The notes under the pieces were generated by a model, which worked only from the letters and a program-made list of their open reading frames with translations, was not told the origin of the DNA and ran no database searches. Of a DNA stretch of 64,000 bases, positions 12,334-20,799 are shown piece after piece. The translations under genes and the position numbers were made by a program. The stretch is from Gracilaria gracilis (lineage: Eukaryota > Rhodophyta > Florideophyceae > Gracilariales > Gracilariaceae): NCBI GenBank assembly GCA_030374805.1, contig JARGSG010000243.1, positions 124,001 to 188,000 of the forward strand. Reading direction: 5' to 3'. How positions within the stretch are numbered: position 1 is the first letter of the stretch; the number at the start of each line of letters is the position of its first letter.

Positions 12334-12416
12334 AGGTAGATGGCGAAATTGGTATACGCATCATATTCAAAATGTGACAACTTATAGTTATGAGGGTTCA
12401 AATCCCTTTCTACCTA
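12334..12416 (+). tRNA. trnL(caa): tRNA-Leu (CAA)
   Basis: An 83-base class II tRNA. The acceptor stem AGGTAGA pairs with TCTACCT, the anticodon loop is TTCAAAA with CAA at its centre between TCATA and TGTGA, a long variable arm follows, and the T arm is GAGGG-TTCAAAT-CCCTT. It has no intron. It lies between the divergent EcfT-like gene and ycf39. Confidence 0.93.
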
Positions 12417-12449
12417 TACTGTGGATAAGATTTAAAATAATATAATTAT

Positions 12450-13421
12450 ATGAGTTTATTAGTTTTAGGTGCAACTGGTACTTTAGGAAGACAAATTGTT
12501 AGACGAGCTCTAGATGAAGGTTTTCAAGTGAAATGTTTTGTTAGAAATTTCCGTAAGGCTGCATTTTTAAAAGAGTGGGGAGCAGAGTTAGTTTATGGAG
12601 ACTTAAAATTGCCAGAAACAATACCTCCAGCATTATTAGGTATTACAGCAATTGTAGATGCTTCTACTGCTAGAAGTTCTGATGTATATAATACAGCTAA
12701 GATAGATCTATATGGCAAATATGTTTTGATAGAAGCAGCTAGAAAAGCACATATTCAGAGGTATGTTTTCTTTTCTATTTTTAATGCATGTACATATGCT
12801 GAAATACCTTTAATTCAGATGAAGGTAATTATACAAGATCATTTGATACGTTCCGGTATAGATTATACAATCTTTAATTTAGCTGGTTTTTTTCAAGGCT
12901 TAATTGCTCAATATGCTTTACCAATTCTAGATAATCGTACAGTTTGGATCACAGATGATATTAAATCAATTGCATATATGGATGCTCAAGATATTGCTAA
13001 ACTAACTATCCGAAGTTTATCCTCGGTAAAAATTAAAAATAAAATTCTGCCAATGGTGGGTTCTAAACCCTGGAGCTCAATAGAAATTATTGAATTATGC
13101 GAAAAGCTTTCTGGGCAAAGGTCTAAAATTTCTCGTATTCCTATTTTTATTTTGAATCTACTTTGTCGTTTAACATATTTTTTTCAGTGGAGTTGGAATA
13201 TAGCTGACAGACTAGCTTTTACGGCAGTTTTAACAAATAGTGATAGTTTTAATACATCCATGAGCGAAGTTTATGGTCTTTTACAAATGAACGAGAAAGA
13301 TACAGAAAAATTGGAAGACTATTTTAAAGAATACTTTGGTAAGGTTATGAAAAAACTAAAAAAGATAAATTACGATTCAGCTAATCAATCAAATCAAAGG
13401 ATTAATAAAAGTAATTTTTAA
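12450..13421 (+). CDS. ycf39: Ycf39, NmrA-like PSII assembly factor
   Basis: Ycf39 is an atypical short-chain dehydrogenase (NmrA-like). In cyanobacteria it joins high-light-inducible proteins in assembling the photosystem II reaction centre and delivering chlorophyll. The dinucleotide-binding glycine motif GATGTLGRQIV is at residues 7-17, followed by VKCFVRN and the Rossmann pattern AELVYGDLKLPETIPPAL. The 323-residue length matches the family. It starts 33 bases after trnL(caa) and may share its promoter. Confidence 0.95.
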   Translation: MSLLVLGATGTLGRQIVRRALDEGFQVKCFVRNFRKAAFLKEWGAELVYGDLKLPETIPPALLGITAIVDASTARSSDVYNTAKIDLYGKYVLIEAARKAHIQRYVFFSIFNACTYAEIPLIQMKVIIQDHLIRSGIDYTIFNLAGFFQGLIAQYALPILDNRTVWITDDIKSIAYMDAQDIAKLTIRSLSSVKIKNKILPMVGSKPWSSIEIIELCEKLSGQRSKISRIPIFILNLLCRLTYFFQWSWNIADRLAFTAVLTNSDSFNTSMSEVYGLLQMNEKDTEKLEDYFKEYFGKVMKKLKKINYDSANQSNQRINKSNF

Positions 13422-13445
13422 TTTTATTAAAAAAAAAATTATATC

Positions 13446-13751
13446 ATGAACGTTTTTATTTTTACAGCTTATTTCTTAAGTCAACCTAAATTGACGAAAG
13501 TAAACAATCAGAATTTTTGTTATATATTAATATCTTTAAGTAATGTTTTAGATAAGATGTCAAATATTAAAATTAAAGCATTTGCCAAAGGCAAAGTAGC
13601 TAAGAAGATTTTTGATCTATACAAACAAAAAAATAACGTGGTTATTGAAAGTTCTATTTATCTTAAAAAGACAAGAGCTTTAGATAAAAATAAGAAAAAA
13701 TCGAAAAGGATTTTTATTAAAATTCATAAAATTCATAATTTATATATTTAA
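13446..13751 (+). CDS. ycf41: Ycf41, SSB-like OB-fold protein
   Basis: A 101-residue basic protein that matches Ycf41, a plastid protein related to single-stranded DNA-binding proteins. The N-terminus MNVFIFTAYFLSQPKLTK and the pattern FAKGKVAKKIFDLYKQKNNVVIESSIYLKK recall the strand and helix of an SSB OB fold (GK-A followed by a hydrophobic strand). The end is lysine-rich. It starts 24 bases after ycf39, so the two are probably co-transcribed. The family match is by pattern and the length is normal for Ycf41. Confidence 0.7.
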   Translation: MNVFIFTAYFLSQPKLTKVNNQNFCYILISLSNVLDKMSNIKIKAFAKGKVAKKIFDLYKQKNNVVIESSIYLKKTRALDKNKKKSKRIFIKIHKIHNLYI

Positions 13752-13872
13752 ATATATTGCAAACGGATTGAGTTTTTTTAGTATTTTGCGTATTTAGTCT
13801 AATTTTCATATACAATGTTATTGACTTGTTTTAAATTTTTACAATTATCATATAATATATAGGATACTAATT

Positions 13873-13989
13873 ATGTTTACTTTAAAAATATTTGTTTATA
13901 CAACTGTTATTTTTTTTGTATCTCTTTTCTTTTTTGGTTTTTTATCAAACGATCCTTCTAGGAATCCTAATAGAAAAGATTTAGAATAA
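13873..13989 (+). CDS. psbI: photosystem II protein I
   Basis: A 38-residue single-helix subunit of the PSII core, next to D1. The translation begins [19 protein letters not shown] and ends [15 protein letters not shown], the diagnostic psbI C-terminus. ATG at 13873, TAA at 13987. It lies 121 bases after ycf41 and converges on the minus-strand ycf58. Confidence 0.96.
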
Positions 13990-14016
13990 TCTATTTGATT
14001 GTGATCTTAATAATAA

Positions 14017-14472
14017 TTAATTAGATATTTTAATTTCAGTAACAAAAGATGCAGCTAAATACTTCTGATTTTCTTTCAATACCGAAATAATTATCTTAAA
14101 TTTAGGGTTAATTAAATAAATATACTCATAATATACTACGTTGTTTTGTACAGATTCAATTTTTATGCAATTATATGTATAAATTTTAAATCTGTAATAC
14201 ATAATTTTGTCATTTGTGATTTTATGTAATTCACCAAATCCAGATTGCTTTTGTTTAAAAAATAAATAATATGACTTCTGATTATTTTTTTTATTATATA
14301 GTTTATAGTGATATAAGATATTATCTTTCTGTTCTAATATATTTATATTCTTCATTTGTTCAAGTGTCATGTTACTTTGATCATAAATTATTTTCTGGTT
14401 ATGAAGAAAATAATTTGTTCGTTGGCATATCCATTTTCCTTCTAATTTATTTAAAATATTTTCGTATGTCAT
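14017..14472 (-). CDS. ycf58: Ycf58, CpcS/CpeS-type phycobilin lyase
   Basis: This is the likely plastid member of the CpcS/CpeS/CpeU lyase family, lipocalin-like proteins that attach phycocyanobilin or phycoerythrobilin to Cys82 of phycobiliproteins. The N-terminus LNKLEGKWICQRTNYFL is the typical W-x-x-QRT-Y signature, followed by beta strands ending in FVTEIKI. The 151-residue length is close to that of the family. It lies 18 bases downstream of the Omp85-like frame on the same strand. Its substrates are encoded here too (cpcA, cpcB, cpeA, cpeB, apcD, apcF). Confidence 0.8.
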   Translation of the reverse strand: MTYENILNKLEGKWICQRTNYFLHNQKIIYDQSNMTLEQMKNINILEQKDNILYHYKLYNKKNNQKSYYLFFKQKQSGFGELHKITNDKIMYYRFKIYTYNCIKIESVQNNVVYYEYIYLINPKFKIIISVLKENQKYLAASFVTEIKISN

Positions 14473-14490
14473 TTTGTTATAAAACGTAAT

Positions 14491-15864
14491 TTAACTAAAG
14501 TTTGTACATATGTATATAATATTTTTATATCTATCATTTCTAAAAAATTCAACAGATACAATAGGTTGCTTTCGAAATGGAGTATATAAGTTTACTCCAA
14601 TGCCTATTCTATTATAATTTTGAGATATGAATTTTGATAGATATATATCAGGTAAATATAAAATTTGATATGATATACTTTTTGCATGATTGACCAATAA
14701 ATATATTCCAATATATTTATTGGGATATATTTTATATTTTATATTAAATAAATACTTGGCTTTATTAATTAATTGATAATTATGTGTATTTTTTTTATTA
14801 ATATATTCATCTTTACTATGAGATGTTTCTATTACCATTAAATTCTTATTAATATCCAATATGTTGATTTTTACATCTAATTGTATAGTATTTTTATGTA
14901 AGCAAGCTAACACTAATGGTAAGTTCAGTATTTTATTGTAATTAAATGTTATATATGGATATAAATTAACTATGCGATTCATCCATTTATTTGTTTTAAT
15001 ATTGTCGTAAAATAGTAAATGTAAGTATATAGTAAAATACTGGGCATGATTAGAGTATTGGAATGTAGCATATTTTAAAAGTAATAATAAATATAATTCC
15101 GTTGAGTTTTTCAATTTGTATATATTGTACAAACAATGATAAGTATTCCTTTGTATATTTTTATAAGAATAACTATAAACTGATATAAAATATTTTTCTT
15201 CATATTTTATAATTAATTTTTGAATTATATTAAGTCGATTTTTTAAATTATACTGTAATTTCACCCTTAAATTTTCTGTTTTTATTTTTAGGTTCGATAT
15301 TTCTTCAATAAAAAAATTAGAATTAAGAATTTGTATATAATTACAATTATATGTAAATTTATGGTAATGAATAATATAATAAATGTATGAAAAATATATA
15401 TTGATGTAATAATTCATTTTTTGTAAGAACGATAATTTTATATTTATTATATTTAAAATTGTTGAAGTGTTGAGCTTAATTTGTAAATTTTTTATAAAGT
15501 TCCATTGGTGTTTAAACTCTAATATGTAAGATCTTTTATATTTAAATAGTGCAAATTTATTTAGTGAATTTGTGGTATATTTCCAGTTAAAAAATTTTAA
15601 AATATACTTGATATATTTTAAGAAAATAAAACCATTTTTTTTAAATATATTTATATTTTCTTGGTTATACATATATCTGATTTGGTTATTATACAAGTTG
15701 TATTTTATATGTATAATTAAACCTTCGGGAAGGGTAATTATATTATAAGTACAATCTTTTATTATTCTTTCTTTTTTTAAAAATGATATACCGAATTCTA
15801 ATTGATGTAAATTTAATATTTGTTTAGGAAAAAGAACAAGATTTTTTATAATAAAATTATGCAA
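14491..15864 (-). CDS. Omp85/Toc75-like protein, C-terminal part (last POTRA and beta-barrel)
   Basis: A 457-codon frame with no ATG at its start; the first possible codon is TTG, which suggests that it continues another frame. Residues 1-60 read like a POTRA domain: FIIKNLVLFPKQILN, then LE-GISFLKKERIIKDC and IITLPEGLIIHIKYN. The remaining ~390 residues alternate hydrophobic and polar positions and are rich in Tyr, as in a beta-barrel. The last strands read RIGIGVNLYTPF...PIVSVEFF, ending in ICTNFS, which recalls the Omp85 C-terminus (G-G-TP-G...F). No clear VRGF/Y loop motif was seen. It overlaps the upstream frame by 19 bases. Codon use is even more AT- and Asn/Ile/Tyr-rich than its neighbours. 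Family assignment is inference from pattern. Confidence 0.65.
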   Translation of the reverse strand: MHNFIIKNLVLFPKQILNLHQLEFGISFLKKERIIKDCTYNIITLPEGLIIHIKYNLYNNQIRYMYNQENINIFKKNGFIFLKYIKYILKFFNWKYTTNSLNKFALFKYKRSYILEFKHQWNFIKNLQIKLNTSTILNIINIKLSFLQKMNYYINIYFSYIYYIIHYHKFTYNCNYIQILNSNFFIEEISNLKIKTENLRVKLQYNLKNRLNIIQKLIIKYEEKYFISVYSYSYKNIQRNTYHCLYNIYKLKNSTELYLLLLLKYATFQYSNHAQYFTIYLHLLFYDNIKTNKWMNRIVNLYPYITFNYNKILNLPLVLACLHKNTIQLDVKINILDINKNLMVIETSHSKDEYINKKNTHNYQLINKAKYLFNIKYKIYPNKYIGIYLLVNHAKSISYQILYLPDIYLSKFISQNYNRIGIGVNLYTPFRKQPIVSVEFFRNDRYKNIIYICTNFS

Positions 15865-16523
15865 TTTATGAAGTTTGTGTTTTTTTTTATTTGCTGGTTT
15901 TTACATTCTATTCTTACAGAATAAATTTTACCTTCATTAATTATTAGATCAAGTAGATTTGCTTGAGATGTATTTTTTATTTTGATTCTCGACCACTGAT
16001 AGCCATGTAATGAATACCAAGTATTGATTTGATGAAAAATATAATCTAGTAGCAATTGATTTTTAGGTAGTCCTAATTGATATTTAAATAATTTATGTAA
16101 AAAATTGGGACATATTTTTAATTTTTTATATTCTCTAATTGTTATTTGATTTATGATAGGATATATAGCGATATTAAGTATAGTTTGTTTATATTTTGTA
16201 TACAATGTTGTATATTTATTAACAGAACTAATACAGCCGCAATTTTTTAATACATTTATATATTTTTCTAAACTTTTGTCTTGAAAGTGAAAATTTTTTT
16301 TATTATATGGATTTTGTTTACAATGCTTTATATTGTGTAATAAATATTTATTACATGGATTTATTCTGATTTGTATATGATTAAACTCTGTAGAGTTTAA
16401 TGTTTTTTGAAGATGAATATTATTAGATACCATTGCATAATACTTTATATAACGTATCGCTTTAGGATTATAAGATAAAAGAGAATTAATAATAACAAGT
16501 AAATGGATAAGAATCAGTGGCAT
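15846..16523 (-). CDS. Omp85/Toc75-like protein, N-terminal part (POTRA domains)
   Basis: A 225-residue frame starting with ATG and a short hydrophobic stretch (LILIHLLVIINSLL). Residues 80-130 (LEKYINVLKNCGCISSV ... ILNIAIYPIINQITI) match a first POTRA of cyanobacterial Omp85. Residues 131-205 match a second one: FLHKLFKYQLGLPKNQLLL, then INTWYSLHGYQWSRIKI with the typical WY...GY, then DLIINEGKIYSVRIE with the typical EG. The frame ends soon after a run of nine A (T at 15880-15888 on the plus strand). One extra A there would join it to the downstream 457-codon frame, giving ~677 residues, the usual Omp85 size, and completing a third POTRA. It is divergent from cemA. Confidence 0.7.
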   Translation of the reverse strand: MPLILIHLLVIINSLLSYNPKAIRYIKYYAMVSNNIHLQKTLNSTEFNHIQIRINPCNKYLLHNIKHCKQNPYNKKNFHFQDKSLEKYINVLKNCGCISSVNKYTTLYTKYKQTILNIAIYPIINQITIREYKKLKICPNFLHKLFKYQLGLPKNQLLLDYIFHQINTWYSLHGYQWSRIKIKNTSQANLLDLIINEGKIYSVRIECKNQQIKKNTNFINCIILL

Positions 16524-16656
16524 TTAATATGTAATCCTAATTGAAAATTATATTTATTGTGTTATTCAATTTGTTGAAAAATATTTGTTTTTCAAGATCT
16601 ATACAATTTAATTATATATTAATTTTTTCTTGATTTATATTTTTTTATAGCTCATC

Positions 16657-17493
16657 ATGAAATACTGGAATTTAAAAAAAATTAATCAGTCATCTTTAGA
16701 TAAAACAGGTGTTATACCTAGGTCAATTAGTAAACTTTTTGAAAAATTCAAAAAAGAGTTGGATCCAAATGCAGAAGTTGAAGCAATAGAAGCATTTAAA
16801 GTTGCCAGATATCAAACAGTTGCATCAGTTAAATATCTTGTATTTTTATTTGTTATTCCTGTTCTTATTAATCAAGTTTCTAAGAGTTTTGTTTTTGGCC
16901 CTTGTGTGAACTATTTATGGAACAGGAATGAGCATATTATTTTTCTTAATCAATCACAAGAAGAAAGAGCATTTGCAGATCTACAAAGATTTGAAGAAAA
17001 ATTGCATTTTGAAATTCTTATTGGCAAAATAGATCATCCTTCTCCAAGTTTAGTTAATTATAAGATGACAGAAAAAGCTTTAGAATTAGCTGTAGAGTAT
17101 ACTAATGAAAGTTCTTGTGCTATTAAAAATATTTTAGCTGATTTTTTATCAATAACTATTTTTATTTCTATTATCATATCTAGTAAAAGACAATTTTCAA
17201 TATTGAGATCATTCTTGAATGAGTTAATATATAGTTTAAGTGATACGGCTAAAGCTTTTTTAATTATATTGTTTACAGATATGTTTGTAGGTTTTCATTC
17301 ACCTCATGGTTGGGAAGTAGTTATAGAAATAATTTTAAGACATTTAGGCTTACCTGAAAGTAGAGATTTTATCTTTGTCTTTATTTCTACGTTTCCTGTC
17401 ATTCTAGATACCATATTTAAATATTGGATCTTTAGATATTTAAATAAAATTTCTCCTTCAGCTGTTGCAACTTATCATAATATGAATGAATAA
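16657..17493 (+). CDS. cemA: CemA, envelope membrane protein
   Basis: CemA (ycf10, cyanobacterial PxcA) is an inner-envelope protein involved in light-dependent proton extrusion and inorganic carbon uptake. The 278-residue protein has the family start IPRSISKLFEKFKKELDPNAEVEAIEAF, four predicted membrane segments and the conserved TDMFVGFHSPHGWE and ISPSAVATYHNMNE at the end. It diverges from the Omp85-like unit; the 133-base gap between them must hold both promoters. Confidence 0.95.
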   Translation: MKYWNLKKINQSSLDKTGVIPRSISKLFEKFKKELDPNAEVEAIEAFKVARYQTVASVKYLVFLFVIPVLINQVSKSFVFGPCVNYLWNRNEHIIFLNQSQEERAFADLQRFEEKLHFEILIGKIDHPSPSLVNYKMTEKALELAVEYTNESSCAIKNILADFLSITIFISIIISSKRQFSILRSFLNELIYSLSDTAKAFLIILFTDMFVGFHSPHGWEVVIEIILRHLGLPESRDFIFVFISTFPVILDTIFKYWIFRYLNKISPSAVATYHNMNE

Positions 17494-17574
17494 AACACTT
17501 GATTTTTTATATATTTAAGTTTAATATTATCTCTTAAGCATCTGTGGCCGAGAGGCCGAAGGCAGCGGACTCAT

Positions 17575-19617
17575 GTGTGACCCGTTTTTAGGTGTTAACC
17601 GGTCTATAATCATAGATTTTAGGTTGGCTAACTAAAATTCAAATCTTGATCCATGAATAATTTCATATAAGATTTGGACAAACTGCACTTTTTTTGGTGG
17701 TTCGAATCCATCTATTCTGAATCATGAATATAATTAATGAGTTAATTTATTGATATATTAGCCTTAATTATTAATAAATGAAGCAAACTCTTTAAAAAGT
17801 TAATATGGTTAGGAGAACAAACCCTTGGATAAAGTACTAATTATTAAAATATATTTAAATTATATTTTTTAAATATATCTATATTGCCCTTAAGCTGTAT
17901 TATTATGAGTTAGTATAAGCATGATTTTTATTAGTGGCAGTTAGTATATAGAGAGGAACCTAAGTTAACATAGGCTATGAAAAGTACGGAACGGAGAAAC
18001 TGGTAAGTATAAAATACTATATAAATTATTAGTTGAATTTAAGGCAAAGATAAAATATTTATCAGTAAGAAGTAATAATAAAGTTATTGATAAAGTAGTT
18101 TCAAAACAAACTTATTACGTCTATTAATTGAAATAACTTTTAGTTATACGAAATTTATATACAATAATGAATAGTTATATACTTGACAAAAAAACTAAAT
18201 GGAAGTTCTTACCATGGAATCAAATGGAGCAAAGAGTTTCTATATTAAAATATAAAATATACCAAGCTTCAAAAATATGTGATAAAAATCTAATATATAA
18301 AGCACAGAATAATTTAGTTAATTCCAATGAAGCTAAAATTATGGCAATTCAGTATATATGTACATCTATTAAAGATTCATACATAAATTGGAATAAAGAA
18401 AATTACAATATATTAGATATACATAAAACATATATTTTTTGTGTTTTATTTGATCATCGAAGATTGCATAAAATATATACACCTTTTCAAGCTATAATAC
18501 AAAAGATTGAACAATATATAATATATTTATGTTTAGAATCAGAATGGAATGCAAAATTTAGATCTATGTTTGATACAAGTATATACAATCATATATCATA
18601 TAGATCCGAAGAAAAAAAGATGATTTTTTATAAGTATGTATATGGTGTGCAAAATACTCACTTACTTAATTTAAAATGTTATATACCTATCCAATATATT
18701 AATATTAGATATATAAAAAAAAAATACAAGCATGTCCATATTTTTTGCATAATATAATTCAATGGTTACGAATGCAAAACTTGAATGAACAATGCATACC
18801 ATCGAGTTTATCATCTTTTTTAAAGCTAGATGAATTTTCATCTTTGAATTATAGAACTTATGTATTAATATGTAATATATGTTTACATGGAATTGAATGG
18901 TTTAATTTTAAATTTATGTCTATAGCAAAAAACATATATAATTTAGATAAAACAAATATCTTTAGTCATTATATGTTAATCAACTATGGCTTATGTAATT
19001 ATAGTAATTTATACCGTAGTAATTTTATACAAAATTTACATATTGTATTTACCTCTATACGCAGTCATATTAGTTTATACCTAGATCAAGAAAGCAAATA
19101 TTTAAAGAATCAAATTGATGATTGGTACTGGATACTTAAAAAAAAGTACAAATTATTAATTTACGATATTTATTGGAGTGTAAAATTAAATAAACAGATA
19201 TATAATAATTTTATATATGAATGTAAAAATTTTTTATATAAAAAAGATTTACTAAAGCGCTTACGTTTAAATAATCATGCACAACTAAGAAAAATCATAC
19301 AACAGTTATTTAATTTAATAACTATCTTTTTTAAATATTTTAATGCGTTTATATCTTTCACGATAGTTCAGAAAATATATAAATTATTTTCTAATATTTT
19401 GTATTTTTGGTATAAAAAAAAATACAAGAGAACTTTGAAATTACAATTACATAATCACTGGAATCGGGTTTTATTCATAAATCTTATCATTAATATCAGG
19501 ATAAATTTATTATATATAACATTTTTAAAACAAATTAATAGATAGTAGCCGTATGAAATGAAAATTTCAAGTACGGTTTCGTAAGAGAGGTTTTTAAAGA
19601 AAAAAATCGACTCTAAT
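17575..19617 (+). other. group II intron in the CAU tRNA
   Basis: The intron begins GTGTGAC, fitting the group II 5' consensus GTGYG, and ends in AT after the domain VI region. Near 17985-18005 the stretch GGAACGGAGAAAC is the conserved end of domain I. Domain V is clear at about 19548-19578: GCCGTAT-GAAAT-GAAA-ATTTC-AA-GTACGGT with its bulge. Domain VI follows to 19617. The 2,043-base intron carries a maturase-like frame (18167-19545) in domain IV. The 592 bases before that frame hold domains I-III and no other gene. It is the only intron I found in the window. Confidence 0.88.
18167..19545 (+). pseudogene. mat: intron maturase, degenerate and frameshifted
   Basis: Two frames (18167-18757 and 18745-19545) together cover a group II intron reverse transcriptase/maturase. 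The N-terminal WKFLPWNQMEQRV-LKYKIYQASK and AQNNLVNSNEAK are the RT0 region. The second frame has NICLHGIEWF, matching the LHGLE motif of RT, and a C-terminal basic part like domain X (FWYKKKYKR...NHWNR). No YADD catalytic box is visible, so reverse transcription is probably lost and only a splicing role could remain. The frames change at a T6 run (18741-18746); one extra T would join them into ~459 residues. It could be a decaying gene or a sequencing slip. Confidence 0.75.
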
Positions 19618-19686
19618 AATCCGCCATCTTATTAAGGACGTCGCTGGTTCGAATCCAGCCAGATGCAATTTTGATTTTTTTATATA

Positions 19687-19757
19687 AGCGGGTAGCGGGA
19701 ATCGAACCCGCATCATTAGCTTGGAAGGCTAAGGTTTTACCACTAAACTATACCCGC
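19687..19757 (-). tRNA. trnG(ucc): tRNA-Gly (UCC)
   Basis: Acceptor GCGGGTA pairs with TACCCGC. The anticodon loop on the minus strand is CTTCCAA with TCC. The T arm is GCGGG-TTCGATT-CCCGC. It has no intron, in contrast to land plants. It lies only 20 bases after the CAU tRNA, on the opposite strand. Confidence 0.95.
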
Positions 19758-19809
19758 TACTGAACTAATGGTATCATATATTTTAGTTAAAAAGTTCTTT
19801 ATATATTAT

Positions 19810-20355
19810 TTAATTTATACCTTCAAGTACAACTCCCAGAAATTTAGCTAAAGATGCTGCTTGTTCTTCTATTTCTGATAAAAGCATAGGTTGTCCTACT
19901 TGTGTTAAAGGTATTTCTCTTTTATCATTTGTTTTCAAATAAATTTCTCTTTTAGGTGTTAAACCTTCTTGTATATTAACTTTAATGGAATATATTTCAT
20001 TTATTTGATATGTTAATTGTAAAAATCGGTTTTTACCTGGAAAACCTAAACGAAATATTGTTATTATGCCAAGATCACGATTAAATTCATTGTAACCAGA
20101 ACCCACATTCCATATAATAGTTAACCATAAAAAAAGACTAATTAATATCGCAGTTGTTCCATAAAATGTCATTATTATACCTTGAGGTAAGAATAGTAAA
20201 TCTGTAGATCTTGTAAAAGGTAGTAATTCTTCTTTAAAGTAACTAGATAAACCGACTAAAAAAAAACTTAATCCGCCTAGAAAAATTGTTGTAGCCCAAA
20301 AATAATTGCTGATTCGTCGAGACCCTAATATTTTGTCTATCTTAATTTGAGTCAT
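19810..20355 (-). CDS. ycf4: Ycf4, photosystem I assembly protein
   Basis: Ycf4 is a thylakoid protein that acts as a scaffold during PSI assembly. Two membrane helices in the first 90 residues ([20 protein letters not shown] and [16 protein letters not shown]) are followed by a stromal domain with [12 protein letters not shown] and [10 protein letters not shown], both conserved. The frame is open to a TTG at 20364, but the ATG at 20355 ([21 protein letters not shown]) is the normal start and gives 181 residues. Confidence 0.96.
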   Translation of the reverse strand: MTQIKIDKILGSRRISNYFWATTIFLGGLSFFLVGLSSYFKEELLPFTRSTDLLFLPQGIIMTFYGTTAILISLFLWLTIIWNVGSGYNEFNRDLGIITIFRLGFPGKNRFLQLTYQINEIYSIKVNIQEGLTPKREIYLKTNDKREIPLTQVGQPMLLSEIEEQAASLAKFLGVVLEGIN

Positions 20356-20450
20356 TTTATCCAAATTTAGTTCTTAAATATAAAAGTTTAATTAATTATT
20401 ATCTGAGTATCAAAAGATTCACTTTTGATACATATGTTTCTTATGAACGG

Positions 20451-20546
20451 CTATATTAATTTAATTGATTGTAATCCAAAATATAAGCTAAGTGCTAATC
20501 CAGTAAATATACTTATAAATAGTATATAACTAATCAAAATGTACAT
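20451..20546 (-). CDS. petL: cytochrome b6f subunit PetL
   Basis: A 31-residue single-helix protein (MYILISYILFISIFTGLA ... YFGLQSIKLI) that matches PetL, the small subunit VI of the cytochrome b6f complex; the pattern GL-LYFGL-IKLI is typical of red algal and cyanobacterial PetL. ATG at 20546, TAG at 20451. It lies 95 bases upstream of ycf4 on the same strand. The 253 bases between it and psaL show no further gene. Confidence 0.8.
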   Translation of the reverse strand: MYILISYILFISIFTGLALSLYFGLQSIKLI

Positions 20547-20799
20547 AATATTATTAAAATTCCTTTTATAAATGAAGATATTGATATATAGATTTATTAA
20601 TATAATTAGAGCTACATACGATAATAAGACTATTATAAAATATAATTAATGATTATTCATACTAAAATAAAACTAATTATTAATACAAATATGAACATAT
20701 TGAATTTAATATAATAAAATTAAGTTTATCATTTATTACATGGATTTAATACATCGTATTAATTTATATATTATTTATTTCTTCTGGAGATACAGAATT

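Larger units (their letters stand above)
17538..19667 (+). tRNA. trnMe(cau): split tRNA with CAU anticodon and class II shape
   Basis: Exon 1 is 17538-17574 and exon 2 is 19618-19667, separated by a group II intron. The acceptor arms GCATCTG and CAGATGC pair perfectly. The anticodon stem GCGGA/TCCGC closes a 7-base loop CTCATAA with anticodon CAT, cut right after the anticodon. The T arm is GCTGG-TTCGAAT-CCAGC. The D arm (GCCGAGAGGCCGAAGGC) and an 18-base variable region that can fold are class II features normally seen in Ser and Leu tRNAs. An intron-containing trnMe is known in florideophyte plastids, so I assign elongator Met. The class II shape is odd for Met. Confidence 0.8.

Noticed and set aside
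17538..19667. CAU tRNA as initiator Met or lysidine-type Ile tRNA
   Set aside because: It lacks the initiator features I would expect (unpaired first acceptor pair, GGG/CCC anticodon stem), and the known intron-bearing gene in this lineage is the elongator trnMe. The class II shape is still unexplained.
20547..20799. Possible small gene between petL and psaL
   Set aside because: No frame with a ribosome-binding site or a familiar small-protein pattern was found; the extension of psaL to 20740 is better explained by chance.
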